Source: Triglochin maritima
Taxonomy: Eukaryota > Streptophyta > Magnoliopsida > Alismatales > Juncaginaceae
Direction of reading: 5' to 3'
DNA: 64,000 nucleotides
NCBI GenBank assembly: GCA_963682175.1
Contig: OY821777.1
Location: forward strand, 20,294,001 to 20,358,000
Shown here piece after piece: positions 21,289-34,040 of the stretch. Made by a program: the position numbers and the translations under genes. The notes under the pieces were generated by a model that was given only the letters and a program-made list of their open reading frames with translations, was not told where the DNA came from and made no database searches. Each line of letters begins with the position of its first letter. Positions within the stretch are counted from its first letter, which is position 1.

Positions 21289-22793
21289 TGTTGGATCGTG
21301 TGTGTTATGGCTCCACTAATCACTTTTACGCTAATCACCTACTTGTTTTATCTACCGAGTTATATGTAGCGGAATTTAAACAAACAAAACGAGCAAGTAA
21401 GAAATAAGCAAACCACAATGGACACTAGGGGTTTTTACAGAGGTTTGGCCACCGCCTACGTCCTCTCTTGCAAGCTCCGCTCGACACTTCGAGCTCCGCT
21501 CGCGTCTTCACTATCCACTCCCCGTTCCGGGCCGGGAGAGAACGCCTTTTACAAAACAAACTCCGCGAACAACCTCACGAGCTTGGCTTTCTTCTCTCAC
21601 AATCCGAGAGCGACACTTCGGGCTTTCACCGAAGTCCTTGCTTCCTTTGACAAACAATTTGAGTGGAGCAACACTCTCTAATTCTTGAGCACACTTGATT
21701 AGGATTGGAATTAAGACTAAAGTGTGGAAGTTGGAGGCTTTGAGTGTTTGGGATTCTCTCCAATGTATTGGACAAGTTTGTAGTGGGAGAGTTGTGTTAA
21801 AATATGTTTTACAACTCCTTATATAGGCATTAGACAGAATAGAGCCGTTGGGATTGATTGGGTATGAGTTGATGTGTGATTACACAAAACAGAACCTGCA
21901 GGACCCAATTCTGGAAGAAATCGGTCGACCGGATCGGGCTGAACGGTCGACCGTTAGGCAGTTTTGCACTAAGTTCGGTCGACCAGTTAAGCAACGGTCG
22001 ACCGCCCAACGCTACGACTTAGGTACACTTAAGTTATCGGTCGAACACCTAAAGGGAAACGGTCGACCGATTTGTACCAGGCACTTTGGGGTTGACAAAC
22101 AAATAGATATTCGGTCGCCCGAAATAGGTCTAGCGGTCGACCGTTTTTCAACAGGAGATCCGGGTTTGTCAAAAGATGGACAAACGGTCGACCGATCATG
22201 GTCCTCGGTCGACCGATACAAGAAATGTATTTGTGGTATTTTTGGTTTAATACGAATACGACCGTTGGGTATATACGACAAAAGTAACGGTCGGAAAATT
22301 AAGTTCAAACGGTCGACCGAAAGAGATGGTGCGGTCGACCGAAAATAGACAGGGAAACACAAAATAGAATACTTGATCATCCGGTCGACCGAACGACCTT
22401 TTGCGGTCGACCGAATGTGGGCAGACAGTTAGGGTTCAGGTTTAATGTTTTCCGGTCTAAGTTTGGGTGATCTATTGAAGTCCAAATAATGTGAAATTTT
22501 CTGTGTGACTTCTATAGGGAACCTAGTGTGTGTTTAAGTTGATTTTAGCTCAAGTATGCTCAAAATACACAAGTTCCTAAAGACTCAAAGAAATACAAAA
22601 TACATGTCTTCAAATTGAGCTTTATTACATGTCTTGACTTGATTTCCTTTCTTCCTTGAGTCTTGATCACCTGTAGAGGTTAGCACAAAGAAATATATAT
22701 ATGTAATGCAATATGTATGCTACTCTACATGATCATAATTAAGATTAGGTTAATTAAATCATCAAAACATAGATTAAGGCCAAAAAGCCAACA
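21289..22793 (-). repeat. Solo copia LTR G (1505 bp)
   Basis: The plus strand reads TGTTGGATCG at the left end and GCCAACA at the right, flanked by the perfect duplication attct (21284-21288 and 22794-22798). A minus-strand TATA-like sequence, CCTATATAAGG (21817-21827), suggests minus orientation. A dense CGGTCGACCG cluster lies at 21922-22413, upstream of that TATA box. No internal region remains. The open frame at 21418-21681 lies in the LTR and matches no domain I know. Confidence 0.85.
21922..22413. repeat. CGGTCGACCG palindrome cluster 3 (solo LTR G)
   Basis: Eleven perfect copies start at 21922, 21944, 21995, 22060, 22134, 22185, 22206, 22310, 22332, 22382 and 22404. Near copies lie at about 21975, 22038 and 22111. 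Spacing is irregular (21 to 104 bp), and the DNA between copies is not repeated. Confidence 0.9.
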
Positions 22794-22980
22794 ATTCTCT
22801 CATTGATGTAGATTTCAATTCTCATTATTGTGTTATAATTTTCACCATTATGTTTGTTGTAACTCCATCTTTCCTTTATAAATAGGAGACTATTGTAATA
22901 CTTTGTTGATGATGAAAAATAACGATTATTCTTCCCCAAATCTTCATCTTATTTGTTCAATGTCTATTCATTTTATAATA

Positions 22981-24459
22981 CGTTATCAGCACGAAGCTCT
23001 AACATTCTTGGGTATCGTTCAAGTATAACCTTCACATCATCGTGAGTTCATGAATCTTGGAAGAGCGTGAAGCAAAAGTATGTCAATGGAACCTAGCCGT
23101 GCAACCTCCAACCATGAGAACTGAACCTCTTTTGAGGTCCTTATCCTGATTTTACGCATATTTGGCACATATATGTTATTTAATATATTGACATATTTCA
23201 CATGGTTTATCGCTGAATTAGTTTCTTTATTACGATTTATAACATCATTTTGCTTTCACACAATATGATCTGATCAGTGGTTTCTTGTGAGACACAATAT
23301 GATATCGTTTGTTAGTTTTGAAATTTTATTTTAGATTTTACCATTGATGCTTACGGATTTTGTATATATCATCAATATGAATTATGGTAAAACATCTACA
23401 AAGAAATATATTCTATATTAAATTTGGCATAGACAAGTACCTATTGCCAATTAAATTCTCTTCAATTTTAATTTAATAGTAACACCATTTAGTTATCTCT
23501 AAATTTCATAAGGAGTAATACTATAAGAAAAAAATTCAAGATATTTTAAAATAAATATCACATTTTTTCATTATATTAAGTGTCATACATTAATATGTGA
23601 CTTTGAAAATCAGCGAACGTTAGATTTCAAAATCTCTTTGATTTTCTATACATGATTTATACAATGACATTAAATCATAACAGTTTGTATAAAAGTGGAG
23701 TATCTTGGCCTTGATTATTTTATTTCGAAAAGCTCCAACATTGGTTTCGCCGACCGTCTTTTGGGTTAATTCCCTCGTATTATTTATCCATACATGATTT
23801 TCCAGAAATTACGTAGTATAATATAAGCTATGCATTTATAATCTTTCGACCAACACTTGGATTTTGCAATGAGGGTATTAGATGAATTTCGGAAAGACAA
23901 TCTTTACCCATATGTAATTTTATTGTGTGGCAGTTAATTCAAATGACATGACTTAGTTGCTATATTTTGCATATCTTTATACACATATTGGTTATTAGCA
24001 ATTCATATATATTTGCGGCACGTGATATGATTATGCGTATGTCTGTATACATATCCATGATTGGTTTTGAAATTATTTGAAACTGATATACCACTATCAT
24101 TGTGCTAGAATGTTTTTATTATATATAACTATAAGTAATTATATAACAAGACAATTCAATGTTGGGTCATAGTATCATTAAAAATCTTGATGTGCAGACT
24201 ATATTCTAGCCTTGAGGGCTAAGTCTTTAATATTTACTCGAGATCTTGTTACATTTAAAGTTGTGTATTTGCATATGGCAAGATCCCAGGCCAGAAGGAT
24301 CCATATGTTAGTCAAGGCAGGAGGATTTCCCCCTTATTATAACCATTATGTGTCCATCACATTATATCTAAATTTGTAACCAGAAGATCACGAGTAACAA
24401 ATTCGAGGAAAAAAGAGGAATTCATTTCTTTATAGCCTTACAAGACGTGATACTTCAGC
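22981..24459 (+). other. Decayed 5' internal region of copia C
   Basis: This AT-rich sequence follows the 5' LTR and has no frame longer than noise. It should hold the leader and gag of element C, but no gag motif can be recognised. Confidence 0.5.
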
Positions 24460-24464
24460 ATTAG

Positions 24465-25846
24465 TGTTGAACGTTTTAATTAAACTGCAAGTGCACGTCC
24501 GCGTTGAAGCGGTGGAAAATACGGGTCGTCCTCAGGGAGGTGAGCAGCCTCTTGTTTGCACGAAATCAAGTGGCAAAAATAGGGAAGAGAATTGATTATC
24601 CTACTCTACGCTACACTACACTACACTACAAAGTACGAAATGTGAAAGAAAGCAACAAACGATTAACTAAAACCTAACTAAGAACAAAATAAGAGTGCTG
24701 GAATCCAGAAATGAAAAACCCCTAAGGGGTGGAGTAAGTGCACACATGCAAAGAAGTGGGTGTTGAACACATTCTTTAAGCACAAATGAAGGTGGTGTTA
24801 TCATGCATAAGAAGTGTCTAAATGTTATGGCAAGACCTATCAATCTATTCACCAACCTAGTTGATCAACATTTACATATACAAGTTGTCTATTTCAGAAC
24901 TTAAACAAGCATGAGAGGTGTCTAATTATTTTGGCAAAACTCATCAAGTTATAAATTCTATCCTAAACAAACAAGCATACATTCATGTTTTATAAACATA
25001 TTGTAAATAAAGCATTCATTCCATTCTCATTTGCATGTATGAATATCTACTCCACCCCCCAAAGGGGATGGAACTACTCACTACACATTACACTAATTAT
25101 TAAACTAAGCAAGGAAAGCATATTAACTAAGCTACTAAAACTAATGAAATAAAATTAAACAAAGTAAAACAAGCAACACGAAACAAACAACATAATAAAG
25201 AAACTTTTATTAAAATAACTCACAATTCAAGTAGCATCCTCCTACTTTAGTGTGTGCTTCAAGGCCTCACTTCTAGTAGGAAGAATAGCCACTCAAAATG
25301 TGAAGTGATTACAATGGAAGGTGAAGAGTTCTATTTATAGCCATAGAAAAAAGCAATCCGGGACAATCCCCCGATGTGGGACTAAACAAATACCACAAAT
25401 GGACTAAGTACACACTAATACGTGACCCACCAAAATCTTAGCGGATTTGGGCTAAAACAGACCGCCAATGGGGTGGTCTATATGGTCAGGATCACGCTGG
25501 ATTTTATTCTGGGTTTTTCTGAATGTCTTTGTTGGTCTTTGATGCATCTACTTCACTTGTTGGAGCTCCGACCCGAATAGAATTGCCAAAATACTCCCCA
25601 TGATGGTGTGGAGTTTTCTGTTTTGCTCTTTGGTCCTTTGGTCTTACGTTCAGGTCCTTCTCCCTTGCATCTTAGTCCCCAGGTCTCACAATTCAGTCCT
25701 TTTCCCAGCTTTTAGGTCCTTTTATGCTTCATCTCTTCAAACCTATTTATTCCTGAAATCTAAACATAAAACTCGTTACATAGCATTGTTTAGGTGAAAG
25801 ATAATGGATATAAGATACAAATATAAGTATGAAAAGATGTCAATCA
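24465..25846 (-). repeat. Solo Athila-like LTR (1382 bp)
   Basis: The plus strand starts TGTTGAACG and ends GATGTCAATCA. It is flanked by the perfect duplication attag (24460-24464 and 25847-25851). It is homologous over its length to the A1 and B LTRs in minus orientation. A TATA-like CTATAAATAG on the minus strand lies at 25331-25340. The lack of internal sequence marks a solo LTR. Confidence 0.9.
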
Positions 25847-25851
25847 ATTAG

Positions 25852-26463
25852 TACACAATCAAATATTATGATGATATTGCGTAAGTATTTGCGATATTTA
25901 TCATATTGTTTTGCAAGTGTGCTACTACGCAGTAAGCACCGTGAAAGCAAGAATCACAAGAGGTGACGGGGAATATTAACGAATGCCAGGAAAATGCAAT
26001 ATTTTGAACCTAAAATTCATAAGAGAATATACGTACAAGTATGGTTGAACTTGAAGTTCATAAAAATATTAACTTGCAATATCTAGCAAGTTATTGTTAT
26101 ACGTGTTTATTGATCACAAAGAAGTGACTAAGTCTTGAATTACTTGACATAATACACATAACATAAAGTGAAGATCTCCATAGGATAAAATATATTTTGA
26201 GCTAAACCCACACCAAAAACTTGGACCAGAACATATATTATTTGTGGAAATGAAAATAAAAATTAGTCACTCGTCACACCTCCTGAAGAGGTTATTTCTA
26301 AAGAATATAAACCTAGTAAAATAAAAGTAGTTGTCGGCAAATATAACAATTATGGGAATACATAACAGTCAAATCCTAGTGTTTTCGGAAATGACGATTA
26401 TTTGATTATTATAAAAGTTGCAATCGACTACATTGATACGAGAGAAACAAAAAATAATTGAAG
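25852..26463 (+). other. Decayed middle of copia C
   Basis: This stop-ridden sequence has faint resemblance around 26400-26460 to the linker between integrase and reverse transcriptase in plant copia elements. That fits the RT remnants that resume after element B at 51139. Confidence 0.45.
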
Positions 26464-26468
26464 CTATC

Positions 26469-27055
26469 TGTTTAATACGTTTTAATTAACCGCAAGTGCA
26501 CGACCGCGTTGAAGCGGTGACAAATACGGGTCGATCCACAAGGAGGTGTGTAACTCTGGTTTGTTCGAAGGCAATTGGGAAAAAAGGGGAAGAAGTTGTG
26601 ATTACATTAAAATAGACTAACTACACTAAACGAGTAAGCATCAAACAAGGAAAACGAAAGCGAGGGAAATTGAAAGCTGGAAATCAGAAATGGAAAAACC
26701 CTAAGGGGTGGAGTGTGTGCACACATGTAAAAAGATGGTGAAGAATGAATTTTATAGGCACAAATGTAGGTAGTGTTTTCATGCATAGGAAGTGTCTAAA
26801 GCTTATGACAAAACCTATCAATCCATTGACTAACCTAGTTGATTAACATTCATATACACAAGTTGGTTATTTCAGAACCTAAACAAGCATGGGAGGTGTC
26901 TAAGATGTGTGGCAAAACCCATCAAGTGTAGTATTCTACTCTAACAAGCAAACATACATTTACATTTATCAACACAATCAAAATATAAAGCATTCATATC
27001 CGTTCTTTAATGCATGTATGAACATCATCTCCACCCCCAAATGGGGATGGATTTA
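26469..27055 (-). repeat. Partial 3' LTR of B
   Basis: It starts at TGTTTAATACG and matches the first ~585 bp of 49771-51133. It stops where the A3 5' LTR begins. Homology with B's right LTR breaks at GGATTTA. Confidence 0.85.
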
Positions 27056-28292
27056 TGATTGACATCATTTCATGCTTATATTTGTATCTTATATCCATTA
27101 TCTTTCACCTAAACAATGCTATGTGACGAGTTTTATGTTTGAATTTCAGAAATAAATAGGTTTGAGGAGATGAAGCATAAAAGGACCCAAAAGCTGGGAA
27201 AATGACTGAATTGTGAGACCTGGGGACTAAGATGCAAGGGAGAAGGACCTGAACGTAAGACCAAAGGACCAAAGAGCAAAACAGAAAACTCCACACCATC
27301 ATGGGGAGTATTTTGGCAATTCTATTCGGGTCGGAGCTCCAACAAGTGAAGTAGATGCATCAAAGACCAACAAAGCCATCCAGAAAAGCCCAGAATAAAA
27401 TCCAGCGTCATCCGGACCATATAGACCGCCGATTGGTGGTCCAAGACCGCTAATTGGCGGTATGTTTTGGCCCGAATCCGTTGAGATTTTGGTGGGTCGC
27501 GTATTAGTGTGTATTTAGTCCATTTCTGGTAATTTTTTAGTCCCACATCGGGGGTTTGTCTCGGATTGCCTTTTCTATGGCTATATCGGATTGCCACATC
27601 GGGGGCTTGTTTTACTTTGTTTAATTTCATTTCATTAGTTTTAGTAGCTTAGTTAATATGCTTTCCTTGCTTAGGTTAATAATTAGTCTAATGTGTAGTG
27701 AGTAGTTCCATCCCCTTTGGGGGGTGGAGTAGATGTTCATACATGCATTAGAGAATGGAATGAATGCTTTATTTATAATGTGTTGATAAAACATGAATGT
27801 ATGCTTGCTTGTTTAGGATAGAATTTATAACTTGATGAGTTTTGCCTAAATGATTAGACACCTCTCATGCTTGTTTAAGGTTCTGAAATAACCAGCTTGT
27901 GTATGTAAATGTTAATCAACTAGGATAGTGAATGGATTGAAAGGTTTTGCCATAACATTTAGACATTCCTATGCATGATAACACTACCTTTATTTGTGCT
28001 TAAATAATGTGTTCAAAACCCACCTCTTTGCATGTGTGCACTTACTCCACCCCTTAGGGGCTTCCTATTTCTAAATTCCAGCACTTATTTAGTTCTTAGT
28101 TTAATTTGGTAGTTCATCGTTTGTTGCTGTCTTGCGCATTTCGTACTTCATAGTATAGTGTAGTGTAGAGTAGGATAATCAAACTCTCTTCCCTATTTTT
28201 GCCACTTGATTTCGTGCAAACGAGAGGCTACCCGTATTTGCCACGTCTTCACCGACACCGTGCACTTGCGGTTTAATATAAAACGTTCAACA
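27056..28292 (+). repeat. 5' LTR of A3 (1237 bp)
   Basis: It starts TGATTGACATC and ends ACGTTCAACA. The TATA region present in B (CTATAAATAG) is disrupted here near 27575-27595, so its promoter is probably damaged. Confidence 0.87.
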
Positions 28293-28298
28293 AGTTTT

Positions 28299-28316
28299 TG
28301 GCACCGTTGTCGGGGA
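28299..28316 (+). other. Primer-binding site of A3, tRNA-Asp with two mismatches
   Basis: TGGCACCGTTGTCGGGGA differs at two positions, both C/G to A/T type, from the tRNA-Asp complement seen in A1. Confidence 0.82.
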
Positions 28317-29499
28317 GGTGTTAGTCCAGACTCTTGTTTGGACGATTCGAGTGGATTTAATTTGTGTTTTGTAGTTTTTCTTTGTTTCAGGAGACTTGGA
28401 GTTGCCAGGAGAGGTAGCTGGAGAAATTGGGAGGCAACCTGGACACTTTGGACCGCCAATCAGCGGCCTGAAACCGCCAATTGGCAGTCTGGTGAGCCTT
28501 GTTTCCCTTCTCTTTTCTTCATCTTGTTGCCATAATTGATGTAGTGATCTGGGACTTGATTTGGCATGTTTTGACTTATAGTTTGTTCCCAGATCAATAA
28601 TCAACTTCCTTTAAGCAACTTGCACCCTAAAATCCAAAGCAAAAGATTAGGCTTTCTTTCTTGTTTAAGTCATGCATCATGTATGCTACTTAGGCACGTA
28701 GATTGTCTTTCATTTTAGCTTTATTTCCAGTTGCTGAGTGCTGGCGTGAGGTACAAACCTTCTACTCTCATTCATGCATTTCGTATGAACATGCATTAGT
28801 TAGTAGGAAGTGCATTGAAACAAGTGTGAGTTGAGCGTTTGTTTGGAGAGTTGATTGTTAGATTAAGACTCCAAAACGCTACTAAGGAGGGGTTGTCCCA
28901 TATAAGAAAAGGTGGGGGATTTCATCACCCTTTCCTTTGTCCCAAAAACCAGACTAATCAAGAGCCTAATTTTAAAATCAAGTAGACATTGACCCTAAGG
29001 ATCTCTGACGCATTAGGAGAGTGATCCGGTCACGACCATCATGGCCTGATCGGTGTTGCCCACTTTGTCGATAGTAGGAGAGACGAGATCTCTGGATCTT
29101 GGCTCACTTGCTGGGCTTTGTGGTCCTCTTCGTAGGGAGGTGAGGCATGTTGAGGCCGTGTGACCTCGCAGTTAGGCGTCGTCTAGTTGTAAGGACCTAT
29201 AGCGACCTTAGGATTGTTTGAGCCTTGGTTGCTTGTGTGCTTCTACCTGTACCCATCCACCGTAGAATAAGGACTTCTTCCCTTCTCTCCTGAGTCATTC
29301 TTTCTCTCCTGTGTCCCCTCGTCTTCTCCTCTATGCAAATTCTTTATTAAAAAAAAGTTTTGGTGTGTGTGCACCTGTGTGCATGCTTTCATGGGTACAA
29401 GACGAGAGTGGCCGTTTGACGAGGCGCGTTGTCAACCCTGCTTCGGTAGTCGATTTCTCGACACCTTTCTCCTCTCGTGTCGCACACAGTCCGGGTTCA
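28317..29499 (+). other. Leader of A3
   Basis: This is a non-coding leader of about 1.2 kb. At 28866-29187 it carries the intact homologue of the segment captured in copia E and E2, here followed by normal leader sequence. Confidence 0.7.
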
Positions 29500-30873
29500 A
29501 TGGCTGCTAATTTCCGCGAGGAGGAGCAGTCGCTGGACCCACCTCTTCCACCAGTTCTTCATGTTGTCGCTCCCATACCTCTACGTGGTCGATGCTACCC
29601 GAGTCGTACTGCTCTACCCTCATGCATCGTATTGCTAGAGGCAAATGGGAACCATTTTGAGGTGAAGCCTCAGTTTATTTCCATGATCCCTCACTTCACT
29701 GGGAAATGTGACCCCTATATCTTTCTCAGGGAATTTGAGGAGGTCTGTGCTATGTTCAAGCTGCAACAACTTAGCACAGACTCCATCCATCTTAGGTTTG
29801 TTAAATTTCCACTAAAGAATGACGGCAAGAAGTGGTTGTATAGAAACCAGGCGAATGCCTTTAGGACTTGGGATGAGTTTCAATATGCATTCATCAAGAA
29901 ATACTTTCTAAATCATCGGACTCAAAAGTTGAGGAACGAAATCAATTCGTTCTATCAACTTGAGACCGAAACATTTCATGCATATCTAGAGAGGTGCAAG
30001 GAGCTACTACCCTCATGCCCTCACCATGGCATTGAGTTGTGGTGTCTTTGTCAGATTGTTTACGAGGGTCTTCACATCCCGTCCCGGACACTCCTTGAGT
30101 CCATGTGTCAAGGAGAGTTCTTGGGAAAATATGAAAGGGAGGCATGGGCTTTCCTAGAAGACCTCGCTGAGAAAACCATGCAATGGGAGAGCGTAAGGGA
30201 ACCACCTGCATCATCCAGCATGGGAGCGAGGATCGCGAATGCAAACTCGACTAGATCGGGTGCCGCATTTGCCGTCGATACCACTACGGCCACCGAGGCC
30301 TGCATAGCGGCCTTAATGCGCCGTATGGATTCGATTGAGCTCCAAAACCAACAAGGTAGACCTCACATGTCCACATCTGGTCCAGTTCCCTGTCATTCAT
30401 GTGGTAGGATAGGTCATGTAGAAATAGAGTGTGCGTCCATTCCTCCTGAGATGGAACATGTCAACGCCATCTATGACAGAGCTAGGAATGACCCATACTC
30501 ATCATATTATAATCCTGGATGGAGGAACCACCCTAATTTTTCATGGAACCAAAATAATGCCCCGGGTGGTCCTTCAAACTCCTCTCGACCACCTAACCAA
30601 TCATACCAACCTCCCATGCATGCACAATCTTATCAGCCACCCCAAGCTCAAATCACCAATCAATCGGGTTGCCCAAATTCCAATAATATGGAAACCCTAT
30701 TCAATTCGCTTGAGACCTTCACTTGTGGACTTGAAAACTCAATGGAATTTTTTATGTCAACCACAAGTCAAGTTCTCACTTCAAATCAGCAGACCATAAA
30801 ATCTCTAGAGCTTCAGATGGGCCAATTGGCTCAGTCTGTACATGAAAGAGAGAGAGGGTATTTGCCTAGCTAG
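29500..30873 (+). CDS. gag of A3 (upstream part of a stop-broken frame)
   Basis: I choose the Met at 29500 (MAANFREEEQ) because homology to A1 begins soon after; the frame is open back to 29311 without recognisable protein. A Retrotrans_gag capsid domain runs from about residue 50 to 235, with PYIFLREFEEVC, LPSCPHHGIELW and RTLLESMCQGEF. The zinc knuckle CHSCGRIGHVEIEC (CX2CX4HX4C) is near residue 297, and an Asn/Gln/Pro-rich tail follows. A TAG at 30871-30873 ends it. The same frame continues through the protease region, so this is a single nonsense mutation rather than the natural gag end. Confidence 0.85.
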   Translation: MAANFREEEQSLDPPLPPVLHVVAPIPLRGRCYPSRTALPSCIVLLEANGNHFEVKPQFISMIPHFTGKCDPYIFLREFEEVCAMFKLQQLSTDSIHLRFVKFPLKNDGKKWLYRNQANAFRTWDEFQYAFIKKYFLNHRTQKLRNEINSFYQLETETFHAYLERCKELLPSCPHHGIELWCLCQIVYEGLHIPSRTLLESMCQGEFLGKYEREAWAFLEDLAEKTMQWESVREPPASSSMGARIANANSTRSGAAFAVDTTTATEACIAALMRRMDSIELQNQQGRPHMSTSGPVPCHSCGRIGHVEIECASIPPEMEHVNAIYDRARNDPYSSYYNPGWRNHPNFSWNQNNAPGGPSNSSRPPNQSYQPPMHAQSYQPPQAQITNQSGCPNSNNMETLFNSLETFTCGLENSMEFFMSTTSQVLTSNQQTIKSLELQMGQLAQSVHERERGYLPS

Positions 30874-32469
30874 CATGAGGCTAACCCCCGTATGTACCAG
30901 CAACAACACATGCAAAATGAGAATGTGGTACCTCAGGGGCGGCAAGTGAACCATGTGGAGGAACATGTTCACCATATCAATTCCATTGTAACCTTAAGGA
31001 ATGGAAAGCAGGTTTACAATCACATTTCCTTGCCACCACCACCATCTATGCAACCCCTCAGTGGGAATGGTGGTGAATAAGATGGTGAGGGTAATACACC
31101 AATGCCTCCTTTTTAGGCACAGCAGAAAACCTACCTGCCAAAAGCTCCTTATCCAAGTAGGTTAACCAAAAAGCAGAGTGACACAATGGATAAGATATTA
31201 GAGGTGTTTAAGCAAGTGAAGGTTAACATCCCCTTGTTGGATGTCATCCAACAAATACCTCAATATGCCAAAGTGTTGAAGGATCTCTGCACAACAAAAA
31301 GAAAGACCAATGTTCCTAAGAAAGCATTCTTGGCTGCAAATGTAAGCTAACTTTTGTCCAATACCGCCTACACAAAAGACAAGGATCCTGGGTGTCCTAC
31401 TATTCAGTGTACGATAGGGGACACTAGAATGAGTAATGTATTGCTTGATTTAGGATCGGTGGTCAACCTCCTCCCATTTTCTGTTTATCAACAGTTGAAT
31501 TTGGGAGAATTGAAACCAACTAAGATCACCCTCTAATTGGCGGATAGATCCATTCGTATTCCAAAGGGGATTATCGAGGATGTGCTTATCAAAGTTGGCG
31601 ATTTTATATTTCCAGTCGATTTTGTTGTCCTCGATACCAATCCTGTTGCGAACACCCACTCTCAAATACCTTTGACTTTGGGTAGACCATTTCTGGCAAC
31701 CTCCAATGCCTTAATTAATTGTAGAAATGGTCTCACGAAGCTCTCATTCGGTAAGATGAGTGCTGAGTTTCATGTGTTCAACTCTGATAGGCAACAGGAG
31801 CCCATGGACCAACCTTTAAATCTCATTCTCATCCGCCAATTAGAGAAAGCACCACAAATTCAACAAACACCCCTAACACCAATGCAACCCATTGAGAATA
31901 TTTGTGGGCCCAGCGAAAACTCATTGCGTGTCTTTGCAATGCAACAGAGTGAGCTGGCATCAAACATGAATGTCCAAAAGGAGTATTCGTTGCATGATTC
32001 AGTTGAGATTACTAGTGAGAGTGAGACACCTCATCATATGCCTATACCAGAAGGTGTCTCTATCTCATGTCCCTTGGTCATTGAGCCATTTGAGCTTCAT
32101 CTTGACTCCAACAAGGACCCACCTACGACCGAGCTTATGCTTGATGATCTAAACGATGGTGGGAGGTCCTTGTTGGATGACTTGGGGAGAAGTCCCGTTC
32201 TTAGTGATGCAGGTCTGCTGCATCCATTGAATGAGCTTGAGGAACTCATTCCGATGCACCCACCTATTAGTTGGAGGGTTTTGTTCGATGAGCAACTAAA
32301 CCCTAGTGAGGCAACACAACTTCATTCATTCATGTTGCCTACACCCAACCAATATCATGAGGGGTTCGAGCCTTTCAGCTTTGACCTTTCACCCCTCATG
32401 ACACCTCAGAATACCAGTGAAGTTTGCCCATCTCGGCAAGTATCTGGTCCTCATAACTTGATGTTCTAA
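30874..32469 (+). pseudogene. Gag tail and aspartic protease of A3, several stops
   Basis: It continues in the gag frame without a frameshift but with stops at 30871-30873, 31078-31080, 31114-31116, 31348-31350 and 31534-31536. The protease core reads LLDLGSVVNLLPFSVY (catalytic Asp in DLGS, nearer the family norm than in A1), and LGRPFLATSNALINCRNG is intact. The open stretch 31537-32469 (310 codons) holds the protease second half and an acidic C-terminal tail. No reverse transcriptase follows. The pattern of many nonsense codons in an unshifted frame fits base substitution after insertion. Confidence 0.82.
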
Positions 32470-34040
32470 TTTGATGTTCCTTGACCAAATGATTATGAGA
32501 ATATCTTGGTTAATGTATATATCTTGTAAAAAAACAAAAAAACAAAAAAAGTACAATAAAAGACTCCATAAGCGAGCATTGATTGTTGTGGGCCCCAACC
32601 CTTGTGTACTTGGGCCCCATTTCTTTCACGTATTTGTCTACCTTCTTCAGTATCTCACAAGTTTTGAGGGTATTCAGTTTTGTGTCCATCACTATAACCA
32701 TGAACTTCCTGTTGCACTTCATGTTGGTGAGATCTTCCCTTTTTCTTGCATAAATCCATGTAGTATCATGCTCACATTCATTGAGGACAATGCATGAAGT
32801 AGGTGTGGGGGGGGGGGGGGGGCTGTTTTACATGTGTATATAGTCGAGTCTTTTCCTTTGATTTTGTTTTCTTTTGTGCGCATTGATATGGTCATGTTAG
32901 TGTGCTGCATTTAACATGGATATATCTGCTTGCCATGATCTTGGGTGACTTGTCTTCTTTTGCTTGCCTAGTGCTTCAAAATTTTCACCTTTCAAAATCT
33001 TCATGTGTTTGCGAAAGAAAATATTTTTGTGGGTTTTGCGTGTGTTTAGCATGTGCAGAACCGTTGAGAGGCAAAGTAAAAAAAAGGTCCCAAAATTGTC
33101 TTGAACTTGATGCATTAGGATATCTAGTTTACTGGCTTTAGGTCTTATCGAGTCGTTATGCACCCCGGTTTTCCCTCGGGGGGCGTGTAATCATAGGGTT
33201 TCATCACTCAAACAATTAAAGAAGTCCACCCTGAACCTAGTGAGTCAATAATTCGTGTGTGTTAGTTTTTTAAGGAAGTTTGTCGTAGTCAAAGGCCCTT
33301 AAACTATTTTTGTGAAACTTAAGTGTAGGGGTTTTGGTTCCCATGTAGATAAATAAATAAGTGGTGTTCTCTATTCTCGCATGACTCCTATCACTCGAAA
33401 AAGTAGGTCTGAGGGGACTTTGTGCCTGGTGTGCTTTCGAGTCATCTGACTTGGGATGCACCGACCGAACTCCCGTTACACGGGTGGTAGGGATCGCCCT
33501 GTGTGGAGATTTGGGGGAAGGTGTACGTGATAGTGTAAGTCCTCGTAGACAATGATGCACAAAACCCGACCCTCGGAGAATCAAACACCAACCAATAAAA
33601 TGATCCAAAGAAAAAAAAGAAAAACAGAGAGTTAAATAAGAACCTTAATGGACATTACACTTTGTATCACTTGAGGATGTTGAGGTTGTCCAAGTCTTGC
33701 ACTTAAATCCTTCATTAACTTTCACGAATGATTCATTAGGCTAGGTGTGTGGACTGATTACATATATAGAGTCGGCCCGTAGTATTACCGTGTCCCATGA
33801 TCGACAAAATAAGTCCAACGAGTCGTGTAGCTAGATTGAATAATGCATCTTTGTTCGGATTTTGTGGGTGTATCCGCTGAAAACCCTCAGGAGACAACAC
33901 TCGTCCTCCCTGGAGACAAGGAGGTTTAACGACTTGTTGCACATGCTAAGTGCAACCGTGATTCCTACGAAAGTGAGTTAGGATTTCTTGTTTTCGTATG
34001 CTTTTCTCTTTCTTTGTTTTGCTCGGGACTAGCAAAAGTT
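32470..34040 (+). other. Conserved non-coding 3' region of A3
   Basis: It is homologous to 633-2172 (inverted) and 10561-12158. It carries a second polypurine-tract-like motif at 32801-32822, in which the G run has grown to 16. No coding sequence is seen. Confidence 0.72.

Larger units (their letters stand above)
21193..22980 (+). repeat. 5' LTR of copia C, interrupted by solo LTR G
   Basis: The two parts 21193-21288 and 22794-22980 align to 52751-53031. A TATA-like TTATAAATAG lies at 22876-22885. Internal sequence follows at 22981 (CGTTATCAGCACGAAG); I could not confidently assign a tRNA primer. Confidence 0.82.

Noticed and set aside
21418..21681. Possible small gene in LTR G
   Set aside because: It lies within a solo LTR bounded by a target duplication, has no homologue I recognise, and looks like chance coding in GC-rich sequence.
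21922..22413. CRISPR-like array
   Set aside because: The repeat is only 10 bp and palindromic, spacing ranges from 21 to 104 bp, and it lies in a plant LTR.
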